Shown here one piece after another: positions 1-6,477 of a stretch of 6,477 bases of DNA. This DNA is from Candidatus Phascolarctobacterium caballi. Lineage in GTDB: Bacteria; Bacillota; Negativicutes; Acidaminococcales; Acidaminococcaceae. Below the pieces are notes generated by a model. It made no database searches. It was given only the letters and a program-made list of their open reading frames with translations, and was not told where the DNA came from. A program made the translations under genes and the position numbers. Numbering within the stretch: position 1 is the stretch's first letter; each line of letters opens with the position of its first letter. The stretch lies in assembly GCA_018065225.1 (NCBI GenBank), contig JAGHTS010000097.1:1-6477 (forward strand). Direction: 5' to 3'.

Positions 1-536
1 ACGATGTATATGTCAATAAGTATGGTGGCTTGTCTATCTCGGTATGTAATAAACTTTTCAAAATTGAAGTATTGCAAAATTGTAGATTTGATGTAAACAA
101 AACTTCTGAAGATGTATTTTTTAGTTTGAAGTGGATACAGAATACAAACAGATATGGAAGAATATGTAGCCCGATGTATTTTTATGTTCAAAGGGATGGG
201 TCTATTACACATGCTTTGAAATATTCAAATAAAAATTTAGATATTGTAGAAGGATATGAAAAAAATTTAAAATTGATAAAGAGTTACTATCCGGGTGCAG
301 TATCGGCGGCTTATATCCGTTTGTTTTGGGCATATAGGGTTGCTCTTGAAAGGGGTTATGCTTGTGTTGATAAGGATGAACATTTGGATGTTGTATATGA
401 TTTACTGCAAAAAATAAGGGTAGGTTGGAAATTTTGGTTGTTTAACAAAGATATAAGTTTTAAAGCAAAAGTGGCATATGTTTTAATATCGCTAAATGTT
501 GATTTGTATATGTGGGTCAGAAAGAAAATGAAGTAG
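1..536 (+). CDS. Family 2 glycosyltransferase, C-terminal part (5' end outside window)
   Basis: The frame is open to the window edge (first complete codon at 3) and ends at TAG 534-536, leaving 177 visible residues. A TTG at 30 could be read as a start, but the residues before it already fit the family, so the gene is truncated by the window and not short. Numbering from the codon at 3, I see NKLFK at 16-20, the S-E-D motif at 35-37 and YVQRDGSIT at 61-69. These match the second half of a GT-A fold family 2 transferase: the NK-L-[FY]-K acceptor-side motif, the catalytic-base region ED, and the Y-x-x-R-x-G-S segment. The nucleotide-binding half and DxD motif would lie upstream. The tail is helical and basic, ending in KKMK, which suggests membrane association. 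Such enzymes add one sugar to an undecaprenyl-linked repeat unit in the cytoplasm. Donor and acceptor cannot be read from the sequence. Confidence 0.85.
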   Translation, partial: DVYVNKYGGLSISVCNKLFKIEVLQNCRFDVNKTSEDVFFSLKWIQNTNRYGRICSPMYFYVQRDGSITHALKYSNKNLDIVEGYEKNLKLIKSYYPGAVSAAYIRLFWAYRVALERGYACVDKDEHLDVVYDLLQKIRVGWKFWLFNKDISFKAKVAYVLISLNVDLYMWVRKKMK

Positions 537-565
537 TGTAGAATTGATTTAATTTGTTTTTTGGC

Positions 566-572
566 AGGGGAG
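566..572 (+). promoter_or_regulatory. Shine-Dalgarno site deciding the start of the second glycosyltransferase
   Basis: AGGGGAG lies six bases before the ATG at 579. An in-frame TTG at 561 would lengthen the protein by six residues, but it falls upstream of and within reach of this ribosome site, so it cannot be served by it. The ATG start also places the protein directly at the usual beginning of the family (MDKILTIVIPSYN). Confidence 0.75.
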
Positions 573-578
573 AACTTT

Positions 579-1646
579 ATGGATAAAATATTGACAATAG
601 TTATACCATCGTATAATACCAGTAAATTTGTGGATACAAATATAAAAACTGTTCTTAGTTCAAAATTTTTGGATAGTTTGGATATTTTGTTTGTAAATGA
701 CGGGTCTAAAGACAATACTGCAGAAATTATTCAAAAATATGTAGAAAAGTATCCACAAAGTATTAGGATAATTAATAAGGGAAATGGGGGGCATGGTTCA
801 ACCATTAATGTTGGAATTATTGCTGCGTTGGGGAAATATTTTAGGGTACTTGATGGTGATGATTATGTTGACACAAATGCTTTAGATAATGTTGTTGGGA
901 ATTTGCAAAACATTGATGTGGATTTGTGTATTTCTCCTTTTGTTAAAGTTGGGTCTGTAACAGGTAATAAAACACTTGTTTTACCAGCAAATCCCTTATT
1001 TTTAGAGCAATATAACAAAATTCCGAGAGGAAAAGTTTTAGCAGTTGAAGAATATGCCGATATTTTGAAATGTCATTTGCATACAAATATTTTTAGAACT
1101 GCATTAATGAAAGAACATCCCGAGATACATATGACAGAGCATACTTTTTATGAAGATACGCAATATTATCTTTTTCCTATGCCGTTTGTTAAGAAGTTTA
1201 TGTTATTTGATGAACCAGTTTATCAATATCTTACAGAACAAGTTTCGCAAAGTTGCAGTATTGAAAACATAAAAAAACGTATGGGTGAACATAAGAGTAT
1301 AATGTTTTCTTTGGTACGTTATTATGAAAATGTTTATCCTAAGGAAGGAGCGATCAGTAGATTTGGCAGGCGTCATATTGCGGGTCATATTCTTTATCAA
1401 TTTCATATGTATTTAAATTTTGATGATAGTTGCAAACAACGTTCTGAAGAATTAAAAGCGTTTGATAAACAATTATTTGCTATTAGCAAGGATATTTATT
1501 TGGAAAGTGGGAAATTTATAGAAATTTATATTTTAAGAAAAATTGGTTATTGGACATATGGTGTTATGCGTTGGATTAGGAAAGATAAGGGTATAATATA
1601 TTTTGTTATGAGGAGGTTATATCGTTTTGTGAGGAAAATAAAATGA
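579..1646 (+). CDS. Family 2 glycosyltransferase (GT-A fold), complete
   Basis: A 355-residue transferase using the ATG at 579, chosen for the ribosome site at 566-572. The GT-A domain begins at once: VIPSYN at 8-13, VNDGS at 39-43 (nucleotide binding), the GNGGHGSTIN segment at 68-77, and the metal-binding DxD as DGDD at 92-95. A FYED motif at 190-193 marks the catalytic-base region. From about residue 200 the protein is mostly helical. It ends in a basic, amphipathic tail (from about 330, with MRRLYRFVRKIK at the end), suggesting peripheral attachment to the inner membrane. The usual NK-L-[FY]-K motif is replaced by HTNIFRTAL (168-176), which marks a subgroup different from the transferase upstream. 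It probably adds one sugar to the undecaprenyl-linked repeat unit. With glf adjacent and translationally coupled, galactofuranose is a possible donor, but that is inference only. Its stop overlaps the glf start (ATGA). Its DNA is AT-rich: lines counted by hand gave about 23-35% GC. Confidence 0.92.
   Translation: MDKILTIVIPSYNTSKFVDTNIKTVLSSKFLDSLDILFVNDGSKDNTAEIIQKYVEKYPQSIRIINKGNGGHGSTINVGIIAALGKYFRVLDGDDYVDTNALDNVVGNLQNIDVDLCISPFVKVGSVTGNKTLVLPANPLFLEQYNKIPRGKVLAVEEYADILKCHLHTNIFRTALMKEHPEIHMTEHTFYEDTQYYLFPMPFVKKFMLFDEPVYQYLTEQVSQSCSIENIKKRMGEHKSIMFSLVRYYENVYPKEGAISRFGRRHIAGHILYQFHMYLNFDDSCKQRSEELKAFDKQLFAISKDIYLESGKFIEIYILRKIGYWTYGVMRWIRKDKGIIYFVMRRLYRFVRKIK
1631..1635 (+). promoter_or_regulatory. 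Shine-Dalgarno site for glf inside the preceding gene
   Basis: GAGGA lies seven bases before the ATG at 1643, within the last codons of the upstream transferase. Two ATGs stand in tandem (1643 and 1646). The spacing favours the first, which also gives the ATGA stop-start overlap typical of translational coupling. Confidence 0.6.
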
Positions 1647-2758
1647 TGTATGACTATTTAATTATTGGTTCAGGTCTGTTCGGTGCGACCTTTGCCGAGC
1701 AAATGAACAAAAAAAGAAAAAAAGTATTGGTGATAGACAAACGCCACCATATTGGCGGCAATGTTTATACCGAAAAAATTGCAGGAATAAATGTCCATAA
1801 ATATGGGGCACATATATTTCATACCAACGATAATATGGTATGGGATTATATATGTCAGTTTGCACGCTTCAATAATTTTGTGAATAGTCCTGTGGCGAAT
1901 TATAAAGGTGAATTATATTCTTTGCCCTTTAACATGAATACATTTGTAAAAATGTGGAGTGATGTAAAAACTCCGGAGCAGGCGGAACAAAAAATACAAC
2001 AGCAACGGAAAGAGGCGGGCATAACCAATCCGCAAAATTTGGAAGAGCAGGCCATCAGTTTGGTTGGCAGGGATATTTATGAAAAACTAATTAAAGGATA
2101 TACTGAAAAACAATGGGGACGAAAATGTACGGAATTGCCAGCATTTATTATTAAACGGCTGCCGGTAAGATTTACCTTTGACAACAATTATTTTAACGCC
2201 AAACATCAGGGGATACCGATTGGCGGATACACCAAAATGATTGAAAATATGCTTAAAGGAATTGAAGTAAAGTTAGATATAGATTATTTGGAAAACAAAA
2301 CGGAATTAGACAAATTGGCAAAAAAAATTATTTATACTGGTCCCATTGATGCATATTTTGGTTATAAACTGGGGACATTGGCATATCGTTCTGTTAGATT
2401 TGAAAATGAAGTTTTGGAAAAGCCAAATTATCAGGGTGTGGCAGCCATGAATTATACAGACGCAGAAATACCTTGGACAAGAATACTTGAACATAAATGG
2501 TTTGAATTTGGCAAAGACGAGCAGGGGAATGATTTGGCAAAGACGGTCATCAGCCGTGAATACAGTAAGGAATGGCATCAGGGGGATGAGCCGTATTATC
2601 CGGTGAATGATGAAAAGAATGGTAAATTGTATTTGGAATATAAAAAACTGGCAGACAAAGAGGGCAATGTTATTTTTGGCGGGCGTTTGGGTGAATATAA
2701 ATATTATGACATGGATCAGGTAATTGCGGCGGCGTTGAAGTGTGCGGAGAAGGAGTAA
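1643..2758 (+). CDS. glf: UDP-galactopyranose mutase
   Basis: This FAD flavoenzyme interconverts UDP-galactopyranose and UDP-galactofuranose in the cytoplasm and supplies the donor for galactofuranose residues. Its 371 residues fit the bacterial family (roughly 360-390). The N-terminal Rossmann motif GSGLFGA is at 9-15, followed by the acidic residue closing the FAD-ribose site (VID, D32) and the HIGGN segment at 36-40. KYGAHIFHT is at 53-61. The active-site region contains GYTEKQWGR (152-160, W158) and KRLPVR (171-176). R172 and R280 (in PWTRILEHK) are the two arginines expected to bind the UDP diphosphate. Y183 and the end motif GRLGEYKYYDMD (347-358) also match known active-site positions. 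All expected residues are present, so the enzyme is probably active. It overlaps the upstream transferase by four bases and wzy follows after 15 bases. GC is higher than its neighbours: hand-counted lines gave about 38-48%, suggesting a different history within the cluster. Confidence 0.97.
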   Translation: MMYDYLIIGSGLFGATFAEQMNKKRKKVLVIDKRHHIGGNVYTEKIAGINVHKYGAHIFHTNDNMVWDYICQFARFNNFVNSPVANYKGELYSLPFNMNTFVKMWSDVKTPEQAEQKIQQQRKEAGITNPQNLEEQAISLVGRDIYEKLIKGYTEKQWGRKCTELPAFIIKRLPVRFTFDNNYFNAKHQGIPIGGYTKMIENMLKGIEVKLDIDYLENKTELDKLAKKIIYTGPIDAYFGYKLGTLAYRSVRFENEVLEKPNYQGVAAMNYTDAEIPWTRILEHKWFEFGKDEQGNDLAKTVISREYSKEWHQGDEPYYPVNDEKNGKLYLEYKKLADKEGNVIFGGRLGEYKYYDMDQVIAAALKCAEKE

Positions 2759-2773
2759 AAAGAAACTAAAAAT

Positions 2774-4321
2774 ATGAATAAAAAGTTTTGTGATATTTTG
2801 TTTTATTTAATATGTGCAACATTGTGTTTTGTTGATATACCAACATTTTTGCGTTGTGAATTTGTTTTTGGTTCTATTTCAAGTAAATTGGCGTTTTATC
2901 CTTTATTTGTTGCTTTAGTTTATACATTATACTGTCAGTTGCGGTACAAAAATGTTTTTGTTGACTGGAACAAATTCAAGTGGTTTGTGTATATTTATAT
3001 AGCACTTACAATTGTATCAATAATTTGGGGACTGTATTCTTTTCCGTATTGGCAGGAATTGTTGGATGTTACAAATCTTAAAAGTAGTCACAGGTATCAA
3101 ATGATACATAATTTATTGCAGGCATGTGGGTTTAATATTTCTTATGAGTGGGTACAAAAATTTTTATTGGGGAGTTATCCGTTACGCACTTTTTTAAAAA
3201 ATTTTTTTTATTCCTTTGGCACGGCATATATGGTTTATTGTTGGTATAAAACTGATTGGCAACGTGGCTTTAAAGTAATGATGGTGGGATGCATGATAGG
3301 GTTGTTTATTGTTATGGCGTATGGAATATTGGATATTTTTTATTTGGCACACTCTCAGACAGCAACAGAGTTGCTTAAACTTATAAATCCGTATATTCAT
3401 GAGATTTGCACTAATCACGGGTGGTGGCCTCCTCTATTGGGACATAATGGTTTACGTTCTGTTTTTGCAGAACCCTGTTTTTTGGGAGCATGGAGTACAT
3501 TTGTGATTCCGTTTCTGTTATTTGGAGCTTTAATTACGAAAAAACTTGGTTATAAAATCTTGAATGTTTTTGTTTTGACATTTTTTTTCTTTGAAATGTT
3601 TCTTACACAAAGCAGAAGTTGTATAGCAGTATTGTTTGTGGAAGTTTTATTTATTTGTTTGTGCATAGTTTGGCAATATAAAAAAGAGTTTATAAAAAAA
3701 GTGATAATGTTGACAGGAATAGTTGCCATAGCATTTTCTTTTTGTATACTTTTTTATGACAAATATATGTATAGTCAAGTAAATAATAGTACTATGACTA
3801 ATTCAAGTCTTTATTTATATGTTGATAATAATTTTAATAGCATGGTAGGCACAGATAAGAGAAGCAATGGGGCACGTTGGGCAATGACTTGTGCCGATTT
3901 ACAGACATTTAAAGATAGTCCCGTGTTTGGAGTAGGTGTGTTTTTTAGAAATAGTTATATAGATCACAAATTTCCACAATGGGCATTAAGTATTAATGAG
4001 GTTGTCAATTGGATCAAATATCACAGGGGAAAGGGTAGTAGCTATCCAGAGTTAACAGAATATTCGTCCCGGCTGGCTAATTATGGGATTGTTGGGTTTA
4101 TCTTATTCTTTTTTCCGTTAATGTTTGTGTATTTTAAATTTTTAAAAAAGTGCTATCAAAGGCAGTCATCATTGCAAGAAATTGTTTGTCTTACGGGTTT
4201 TACGGGATTGTTGGCTGTTGGTGTGGCATATAAGTTTTCCAATTTGATAGGATATTATTGTTTGCTTGGCATGGCATACGCTGTTTTGTATGGCAAAAAA
4301 CCAAACCCAACAGAATTATAA
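2774..4321 (+). CDS. wzy: O-antigen/capsule polymerase-like membrane protein (probable Wzy)
   Basis: A 515-residue polytopic inner-membrane protein, probably the polymerase that joins undecaprenyl-linked repeat units at the periplasmic (outer) face. Hydrophobic segments are visible near residues 5-22, 38-53, 69-88, 137-157, 165-190, 235-253, 259-277, 283-300, 308-327, 436-455 and 468-505, about 11-12 spans. Landmarks of the polymerase/ligase superfamily are present: FAEPCF at 231-236, TQSRS at 278-282 following a span, and SPVFGVGVF at 383-391. After these comes a polar loop leading to EYSSRLANYGIVGF (429-442) at the start of a late span. Sequence in this family is poorly conserved, so the call rests on topology, motifs and the wzx neighbour. 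A WaaL-type ligase is the main alternative. The ribosome site is weak: AGGAG at 2751-2755, inside the glf end, is 18 bases from the ATG, and no nearer start exists. DNA is very AT-rich in places: one hand-counted line, at 3781, has 17% GC. Confidence 0.8.
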   Translation: MNKKFCDILFYLICATLCFVDIPTFLRCEFVFGSISSKLAFYPLFVALVYTLYCQLRYKNVFVDWNKFKWFVYIYIALTIVSIIWGLYSFPYWQELLDVTNLKSSHRYQMIHNLLQACGFNISYEWVQKFLLGSYPLRTFLKNFFYSFGTAYMVYCWYKTDWQRGFKVMMVGCMIGLFIVMAYGILDIFYLAHSQTATELLKLINPYIHEICTNHGWWPPLLGHNGLRSVFAEPCFLGAWSTFVIPFLLFGALITKKLGYKILNVFVLTFFFFEMFLTQSRSCIAVLFVEVLFICLCIVWQYKKEFIKKVIMLTGIVAIAFSFCILFYDKYMYSQVNNSTMTNSSLYLYVDNNFNSMVGTDKRSNGARWAMTCADLQTFKDSPVFGVGVFFRNSYIDHKFPQWALSINEVVNWIKYHRGKGSSYPELTEYSSRLANYGIVGFILFFFPLMFVYFKFLKKCYQRQSSLQEIVCLTGFTGLLAVGVAYKFSNLIGYYCLLGMAYAVLYGKKPNPTEL

Positions 4322-5749
4322 ATGTTTGGCAATATTATTTTTAATGTATTAAACAGAATATTAGCGATTGTTACCCCTTGCATTACCATTCCTTATTTGG
4401 CACGTACTTTGGGGGCAGACGGGTTGGGATTATATTCATATAACTTGTCATGGGCAACTTATTTTACTTGTTTTATCAATTTTGGCGTTTCGTTGTATGG
4501 CATTCGTCAGGTGGCGTATGTCCGCAATAAGGGTAAGGATGCTTATAGCAAGGTGTTTTGGGAACTTTTTTTTATGCGTCTTGGCTTGGCGGTATTGGCA
4601 TCGGTGTTGTATTATTTTGTATTTGTGCAAAATTCTGTCAATTATTTTCTTAATCTTATTTTGTTGTTTGACATTGTATCATCTTTTTTTGAAATAGAGT
4701 GGTTATATGGCGGTTTGGAGCAATTTAGAATTGTTTTTGTCAGGAATTTTTTTGTTCGGGCATTTTCTGTTTGTGCCATATTCTTGTTCGTCAAGTCCCA
4801 TGAAGATGTTTTGATATATGCTTTGATTTTGACCTGCAACAAAGTGTTGGGATATTTGATAATGTGGGTGCCGTTAAAAAATCTTATTGCTATACATTCT
4901 TTTGGCAATATAAATTTTTTGCAACATTTTGTTCCGGCTTTGATGTTATATATTCCCCAAATAGCAATTGAAGTTTATACCGTATTAGATAAAACAATGT
5001 TGGGGTATTTATTGCAAAATAATTTTGAAAACGGCTATTATGATCAGGCACATAAAGTAATATTGATTTTGTTGTCTGTTATTACTGCAATTGCACCGGT
5101 AATGATGGCACGTGTCGCTAATTTAAATAGTGGCAATGCCAAAGATAATATTGTTGGACATTTGGAATACAGTTTTCGTTTTGTATGGATGTTGGCATTG
5201 CCGATGATAGTTGGTATTTTTTTTGTGGCGGATGTTTTTGTACCAATTTTTTTTGGTAACGGATATGACAAAGTTGTTGATTTATTAAAAATTTTCAGTT
5301 TGCTGACTGTGATAATAGGAATAAGTAATACATTAGGTATTCAATATTTGGTGTCTGTGGGCAAGGAAAAATATTTGACATATTCTGTATTGGCTGGTGC
5401 GATAACAAATTTTTGTTTGAATTTATATCTTATTCCGCATTATGCATCAAAAGGTGCTGTAGTGGCATCAGTATTTGCAGAAATGGTTGTGACATCAGTA
5501 CAGATGTTGTGCGTGTATAAAGAATTACCTTTGCTTAAATACTTTAAGACAATGTCCAAATATTTATTGGCAACTGTTGTAATGGGATTGGTATTATATT
5601 TTATGCCCCTGTTGGGGGATAGTTATTTTAGCAAATTTTTGCAACAAACATGTGTGGGGATTATTATTTATGCGGTTGTGTTGTTGCTTGTAAAAGATAA
5701 GTTGGCATGGATGTTTGTTAACAAAATTAAGAGCGTTATTGCTTTGTGA
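4322..5749 (+). CDS. wzx: Wzx-type polysaccharide repeat-unit flippase
   Basis: A 475-residue polytopic protein of the MOP/polysaccharide-biosynthesis exporter superfamily. It would flip the undecaprenyl-diphosphate-linked repeat unit from the cytoplasmic to the outer leaflet of the inner membrane. Length and about 12-14 hydrophobic spans fit the family. Family landmarks in order: the N-terminal IPYLARTLGADGLGLYSY block (about 23-40) followed by NFGVSLYGIRQVA, IEWLYGGLEQFR near 125-135, DKTMLG at 223-228 and NGYYDQAHK near 237-245. The ATG at 4322 follows directly on the wzy stop codon (TAA 4319-4321) and is in the same frame. No Shine-Dalgarno sequence is visible before it (the preceding stretch is A/C-rich), so translation probably depends on ribosomes terminating wzy. 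The start is supported because the conserved N-terminal block begins within a few residues. Hand-counted lines gave roughly 37-40% GC, intermediate in the cluster. Substrate specificity cannot be read from the sequence. Confidence 0.93.
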   Translation: MFGNIIFNVLNRILAIVTPCITIPYLARTLGADGLGLYSYNLSWATYFTCFINFGVSLYGIRQVAYVRNKGKDAYSKVFWELFFMRLGLAVLASVLYYFVFVQNSVNYFLNLILLFDIVSSFFEIEWLYGGLEQFRIVFVRNFFVRAFSVCAIFLFVKSHEDVLIYALILTCNKVLGYLIMWVPLKNLIAIHSFGNINFLQHFVPALMLYIPQIAIEVYTVLDKTMLGYLLQNNFENGYYDQAHKVILILLSVITAIAPVMMARVANLNSGNAKDNIVGHLEYSFRFVWMLALPMIVGIFFVADVFVPIFFGNGYDKVVDLLKIFSLLTVIIGISNTLGIQYLVSVGKEKYLTYSVLAGAITNFCLNLYLIPHYASKGAVVASVFAEMVVTSVQMLCVYKELPLLKYFKTMSKYLLATVVMGLVLYFMPLLGDSYFSKFLQQTCVGIIIYAVVLLLVKDKLAWMFVNKIKSVIAL

Positions 5750-5752
5750 GGA
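5748..5752 (+). promoter_or_regulatory. Shine-Dalgarno-like GAGGA overlapping the wzx stop codon
   Basis: GAGGA overlaps the wzx stop (TGA 5747-5749) and sits only three to four bases before the ATG at 5756. That is shorter than usual, but it is the only candidate. The arrangement couples the last wzx codon to the start of the WbaP-like gene. Confidence 0.5.
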
Positions 5753-5755
5753 TAT

Positions 5756-6477
5756 ATGAAGAAAAGTTACAATTTTCTTTCTTTAATATTTTTTGTAGCA
5801 GATTATTTGGCAATTGTTGGTGCGGAATATTGCACAATGGCCTTGCGGGATTTTCTTGTTGGTGGCAGTAAATATGCAGCCAGTGCTGTTTTGTATGTTG
5901 ACTGGATTCAGTTTTGGGTACTTATTCCGCTTGTATACATAATAGTGTTGCAAATTAAAAATCTTTATTCACGCAGGGCACAATATTGGCAAATTTTGCA
6001 AAGCATTGCCCATGCTTGTGTTTATGCTACATTAACAATTATATTGATACTTTATGCGGCAAAAATGTCTGAAACAACCAGTCGTCCCTTTATATTGTTG
6101 TTGGGGGTGCTGGTCTTTATTTTGGTGTCTTTGGTTCGTTATATCTTAAAAAAGATTTTTGAAAATATGGGCATTATGCAAATTCCCGTTTTGATTATTG
6201 GGGCAGGAAAAGTGGCACAACGTCTTGTGGATGCTATCAGTTATGATGCGGGGATGGGCTGCAAAATTATCGGTTTTTTGGAAGATAAACCGGAAGAAAA
6301 AAAGTTGTTGCAAAAATATCCTTTGTTGGGTGGTTTTGATGATGCAGAAAAAGTGATTGCCAAAACCGGCGTTGATTATGTAATTATTTGCGCTCCCAAG
6401 ATGTTTAGTGAAAAATTAAATGGGTTGGTATATCGTATTCAGCCGTTGGTAAGACATTTGAGCATTATTCCCAATCT
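5756..6477 (+). CDS. wbaP: WbaP-type undecaprenyl-phosphate sugar-1-phosphate transferase, N-terminal part (3' end outside window)
   Basis: The reading frame runs from ATG 5756 off the window end, giving 240 codons. It would start repeat-unit synthesis by moving a sugar-1-phosphate (galactose-1-phosphate in classical WbaP) from a UDP-sugar to undecaprenyl phosphate. Four hydrophobic spans are visible near residues 7-26, 50-66, 85-102 and 111-128. TSRPFILLLG (108-117) followed by VRYILKK (127-133) is typical of long polyprenyl-phosphate sugar-1-phosphate transferases. A Rossmann-like soluble domain follows, with VLIIGAGKVAQRL at 145-157, IIGFLED at 171-177, LLGGFDD at 190-196 and VRHLSIIPN at 232-240. 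This matches the family's CoA-binding-like regulatory domain. The catalytic domain, with its membrane re-entrant helix and Asp-Glu pair, would lie beyond the window, so activity and sugar specificity cannot be judged. A WcaJ-like glucose transferase is the closest alternative. A PglF/CapD-type dehydratase, which also has four spans and a Rossmann fold, is less likely given the VRHLSIIPN ending. Confidence 0.85.
   Translation, partial: MKKSYNFLSLIFFVADYLAIVGAEYCTMALRDFLVGGSKYAASAVLYVDWIQFWVLIPLVYIIVLQIKNLYSRRAQYWQILQSIAHACVYATLTIILILYAAKMSETTSRPFILLLGVLVFILVSLVRYILKKIFENMGIMQIPVLIIGAGKVAQRLVDAISYDAGMGCKIIGFLEDKPEEKKLLQKYPLLGGFDDAEKVIAKTGVDYVIICAPKMFSEKLNGLVYRIQPLVRHLSIIPN

Noticed and set aside
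537..578. Gap between the two transferases as a possible terminator or promoter.
   Set aside because: The 42 bases contain a T run but no stem-forming inverted repeat before it and no convincing promoter. It holds only the ribosome site.
591..617. TTGACA followed by a TATAAT-like ATAATA inside the start of the second transferase.
   Set aside because: Spacing is wrong (about 16 bases to a partial match) and it lies inside conserved coding sequence after the start codon. No downstream gene would need it.
356..715. Minus-strand open frame of 119 codons.
   Set aside because: It lies antisense to two confident transferase genes, resembles no family, and its composition is what AT-rich antisense frames give. 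The other minus-strand frames (1203-1406, 1662-1865, 2306-2578, 3194-3418, 4448-4630, 4642-4908, 5044-5271) fail for the same reason.
1571..1597. Possible internal promoter for glf: TTGGAT, 15-base gap, TATAAT, about 46 bases before the glf start.
   Set aside because: The -35 match and spacing are poor, and TATAAT arises easily in AT-rich coding DNA. The 4-base overlap and ribosome site already explain glf expression within the operon.
2756..2773. Gap between glf and wzy as a hidden small gene or regulatory element.
   Set aside because: It is only 15 bases after the stop, is A-rich, and shows no hairpin or start codon other than that of wzy.
4368..4697. Plus-strand open frame of 109 codons overlapping the start of wzx.
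   Set aside because: It is an alternative frame inside the strongly conserved N-terminal part of the flippase and has no recognisable product.

Overview
This 6.5 kb window is the interior of a surface-polysaccharide (O-antigen or capsule type) biosynthesis operon of the Wzx/Wzy-dependent kind. All six genes lie on the + strand, are packed with little or no spacing, and are probably co-transcribed. No RNA gene, insertion sequence, CRISPR array, clear promoter or terminator was seen, and no stretch over 300 bases lacks a gene.

Layout: (1) the 3' part of a family 2 glycosyltransferase whose start lies upstream (to 536); (2) a complete family 2 glycosyltransferase (579-1646); (3) glf, UDP-galactopyranose mutase (1643-2758), overlapping gene 2 by 4 bases; (4) a polytopic O-antigen polymerase/ligase-superfamily protein, probably Wzy (2774-4321); (5) a Wzx-type lipid-linked oligosaccharide flippase (4322-5749), starting on the base after the wzy stop and in the same frame; (6) the first 240 codons of a WbaP-type undecaprenyl-phosphate sugar-1-phosphate transferase (5756 to the window end), cut before its catalytic domain.

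How they fit: the WbaP-like enzyme would load the first sugar phosphate onto undecaprenyl phosphate at the cytoplasmic face. The two glycosyltransferases, with others outside the window, would extend the repeat unit. Glf would supply UDP-galactofuranose as a donor. Wzx would flip the finished unit and Wzy would polymerise it. The predicted product is therefore a galactofuranose-containing polymer, by inference from glf.

Organism: the DNA is AT-rich with a strong T/G bias on the coding strand. TAG, TGA and TAA all serve as stops, so the standard code applies. Recognisable Shine-Dalgarno sites precede several genes. This fits a low-GC bacterium with undecaprenyl-based surface glycans, but I cannot name a phylum from this window. 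GC content is uneven: glf and the WbaP-like gene are richer in GC than the transferase and wzy genes, a mosaic pattern common in antigen clusters.

I did not find a clear new system. The most unusual signals are a strongly strand-biased excess of the hexamer TTGGCA across the window, and the wzy/wzx junction, where one in-frame stop codon with no spacer and no visible ribosome site separates two membrane proteins.
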